Shown here piece by piece: positions 34,254-35,546 of a stretch of DNA of 35,546 nucleotides (its first letter is position 1; every line of letters begins with the position of its first letter). Position numbers and translations under genes: made by a program. The notes beneath the pieces are model-generated. The model made no database searches and was not told the origin of the DNA. It saw only the letters and a program-made list of their open reading frames with translations. Location of the stretch: the NCBI GenBank assembly GCA_019075925.1, contig JAGXAC010000016.1:1-35546 (forward strand), given 5' to 3'. The stretch is from Hyphomicrobiales bacterium (lineage in GTDB: Bacteria > Pseudomonadota > Alphaproteobacteria > Rhizobiales > Xanthobacteraceae).

Positions 34254-35301
34254 CCAGGCGATTCGCGATGACGAAGCGAACGCGTTGTTCAGTGGTCTTG
34301 AGGAAGTCCCGGGGCTTTTGCTTGCGGTTTCCGGCGGTTCCGACTCTACGGCGCTTCTGCTGTTGGCGGCGCGCTGGGCCAGGCGCCTGAAAAAGCGCCG
34401 CAAACGTTCGCCAAAACTTCTCGCCGTTACCGTCGATCACGGACTGCGTTCGGAGTCCGCGCGCGAAGCGAAGGCGGTTGGACGGCTCGCGCGTCGGCTT
34501 GGCGTTCGGCATGCCGTCGTGCGCTGGCGCGACGCCAAGCCGAAGACCGGTTTGCAGGAGGCTGCGCGCCATGCCCGCTATCGGCTCTTGGCGCAAGCGG
34601 CGGTGCGCGCCGGCTGCGAACACGTTCTGACCGCGCATACGCTCGACGATCAAGCGGAAACCGTGCTGTTTCGATTGGCGCGCGGCAGCGGGCTCACCGG
34701 GCTGGCCGGCATGGCACACGCGTTGCCAATACCGATCGGCGAAGAGTCGGCGGTTTTTCTTGTCCGGCCGTTGCTCGGGGTGGCCAAGGTGCGGCTGGTC
34801 GCCACGTTGCGTGGCGCCCGCGTGACGCACAGCGAGGATCCGAGCAATCGCGATCCCCGCTTCGCGCGCACCCGGATCCGCTTGTTGCTGGCGCAACTCG
34901 CCCAAGAAGGTCTCGATGCGCGAGCCATTGCCCGTTTGGCGGCGCGCATGCGGCGTGCCGAGACCACCATCGAATTCGCGGTCGCGGCCGCGCGCGATGC
35001 GCTGGCGCCGCGGCCATGGCAGAGTCCGGTCGTCTTCGATGCGATGCGATTTAACGACCTGCCTGCGGAGGTGGGTTTGCGGCTGCTCGGCCGCGCGGTC
35101 GCCCATGTCGGCAACGAGGGGCCAGTCGAACTCGGCAAGCTCGAACTACTGTATGAGGCGCTTCGGAAGGCCCGGGTGCCGCTTCGCCGGACCTTGGCCG
35201 GCGCCCTTGTCGCGGCCGGCGGCGGCCGGATCGTGGTCGAGCGGGCGCCCTCCAGGCGCCAGGCTGGGGGCCGCTCCGGCAACCGCCGATTTACGAAATA
35301 G
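34240..35301 (+). CDS. tilS: tRNA(Ile)-lysidine synthase TilS
   Basis: The 353-residue enzyme has the PP-loop LLAVSGGSDSTALLLL and the conserved TAHTLDDQAETVLFRLARG. It adds lysine to C34 of the tRNA(Ile) that reads AUA. It is shorter than E. coli TilS and appears to lack the C-terminal domains, as usual in alphaproteobacteria. A GTG start overlaps the end of cpoB. Between it and ftsH lie 152 bases with no gene. Confidence 0.92.
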   Translation: MGIADQAIRDDEANALFSGLEEVPGLLLAVSGGSDSTALLLLAARWARRLKKRRKRSPKLLAVTVDHGLRSESAREAKAVGRLARRLGVRHAVVRWRDAKPKTGLQEAARHARYRLLAQAAVRAGCEHVLTAHTLDDQAETVLFRLARGSGLTGLAGMAHALPIPIGEESAVFLVRPLLGVAKVRLVATLRGARVTHSEDPSNRDPRFARTRIRLLLAQLAQEGLDARAIARLAARMRRAETTIEFAVAAARDALAPRPWQSPVVFDAMRFNDLPAEVGLRLLGRAVAHVGNEGPVELGKLELLYEALRKARVPLRRTLAGALVAAGGGRIVVERAPSRRQAGGRSGNRRFTK

Positions 35302-35453
35302 AGTGTAGAATAAACAGCTTGCCGGATGCCCGCGTTCTCTTGGCAGGCGGGGGTACGACGCCTACATTTGCCAAGGTATGACGCGATGCTGCCGCGATTC
35401 GCGAACAGTATGAAGCAGTTGGGTACCGGCAGATCGCCGGCGAAGGGCCTGCA

Positions 35454-35546
35454 ATGAACGCCAATCTCCGGAATTTCGCGCTGTGGGTCATTATCGTCCT
35501 GCTGCTGCTTGCGCTGTTCACGCTGTTTCAAAACCCCGGCCAGCAT
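35454..35546 (+). CDS. ftsH: FtsH, ATP-dependent membrane protease (first 31 codons)
   Basis: The window ends 31 codons into a frame reading MNANLRNFALWVIIVLLLLA and ending FQNPGQH. This is the N-terminal membrane helix typical of alphaproteobacterial FtsH, which stands after tilS in many of these genomes. FtsH degrades misfolded membrane proteins and selected regulators. The AAA+ and protease parts lie outside the window, so the call rests on this short sequence and on gene order. Confidence 0.8.
   Translation, partial: MNANLRNFALWVIIVLLLLALFTLFQNPGQH

Noticed and set aside
1-35546. CRISPR arrays, insertion sequences, prophage genes or tRNA genes
   Set aside because: No repeat-spacer pattern, transposase motif, integrase, phage structural gene or cloverleaf was seen on either strand.

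Overview
The window looks like a chromosomal core segment of a GC-rich alphaproteobacterium of the order Hyphomicrobiales (Rhizobiales), near the Bradyrhizobium / Rhodopseudomonas / Xanthobacteraceae side. The grounds are the DUF1192-RcdA pair, the DUF4164-zapA-6S RNA-ygfA order, the tkt-gap-pgk-fba block, the yebC-ruvCAB block and the tol-pal-cpoB-tilS-ftsH order. Two sequences match the CtrA consensus (TTAA-N7-TTAA). No tRNA, rRNA, insertion sequence, prophage or CRISPR array was seen. The species cannot be named from the sequence alone.

Layout. 1-4.4 kb: a truncated DsbD N-domain-like protein, divergent yqgE, and a membrane EAL phosphodiesterase with a degenerate GGDEF domain. 4.6-6.0 kb: DUF1192, a CtrA box followed by a probable small RNA, the CtrA-proteolysis adaptor rcdA, and convergent rpmE with a good promoter. 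6.1-7.4 kb: a YajR-like MFS transporter. 7.4-11.1 kb (minus strand): a tightly packed unit of MotA/TolQ-like protein, MotB/OmpA-like protein, GNAT acetyltransferase and PAS-GGDEF diguanylate cyclase. This is the best candidate for an under-described system. 11.1-11.4 kb: a gene-free stretch rich in inverted and direct repeats. 11.4-13.9 kb: suhB-like, Sel1-repeat and divergent ThiE-like genes. 14.1-19.7 kb: fba, pgk, gap and tkt, the carbon core of glycolysis, gluconeogenesis and the pentose phosphate pathway, with paired repeats in the gap leader.

19.9-26.6 kb (plus strand): DUF4164, zapA, 6S RNA, ygfA, a YmdB-like phosphoesterase, yebC, then ruvC-ruvA-cytidine deaminase-ruvB joined by 4-base overlaps, a GFA-family gene and ybgC. 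26.6-28.5 kb: ogt, a TetR regulator and a DUF2852 membrane protein. Matching 19-bp palindromes overlap the tetR start codon and lie just upstream of DUF2852, suggesting one regulator controls both. 28.7-34.3 kb: a CtrA-like box, then tolQ-tolR-tolA-tolB-pal, a strong terminator and cpoB, which form the Tol-Pal envelope-constriction machine. tilS and the first 31 codons of ftsH end the window.

Themes: cell cycle and division (CtrA boxes, RcdA, ZapA, Tol-Pal), c-di-GMP (one synthase, one phosphodiesterase), and two separate proton-channel-type envelope systems (TolQR and the MotA/MotB-like pair). All assignments come from reading motifs by eye; no database search was run.
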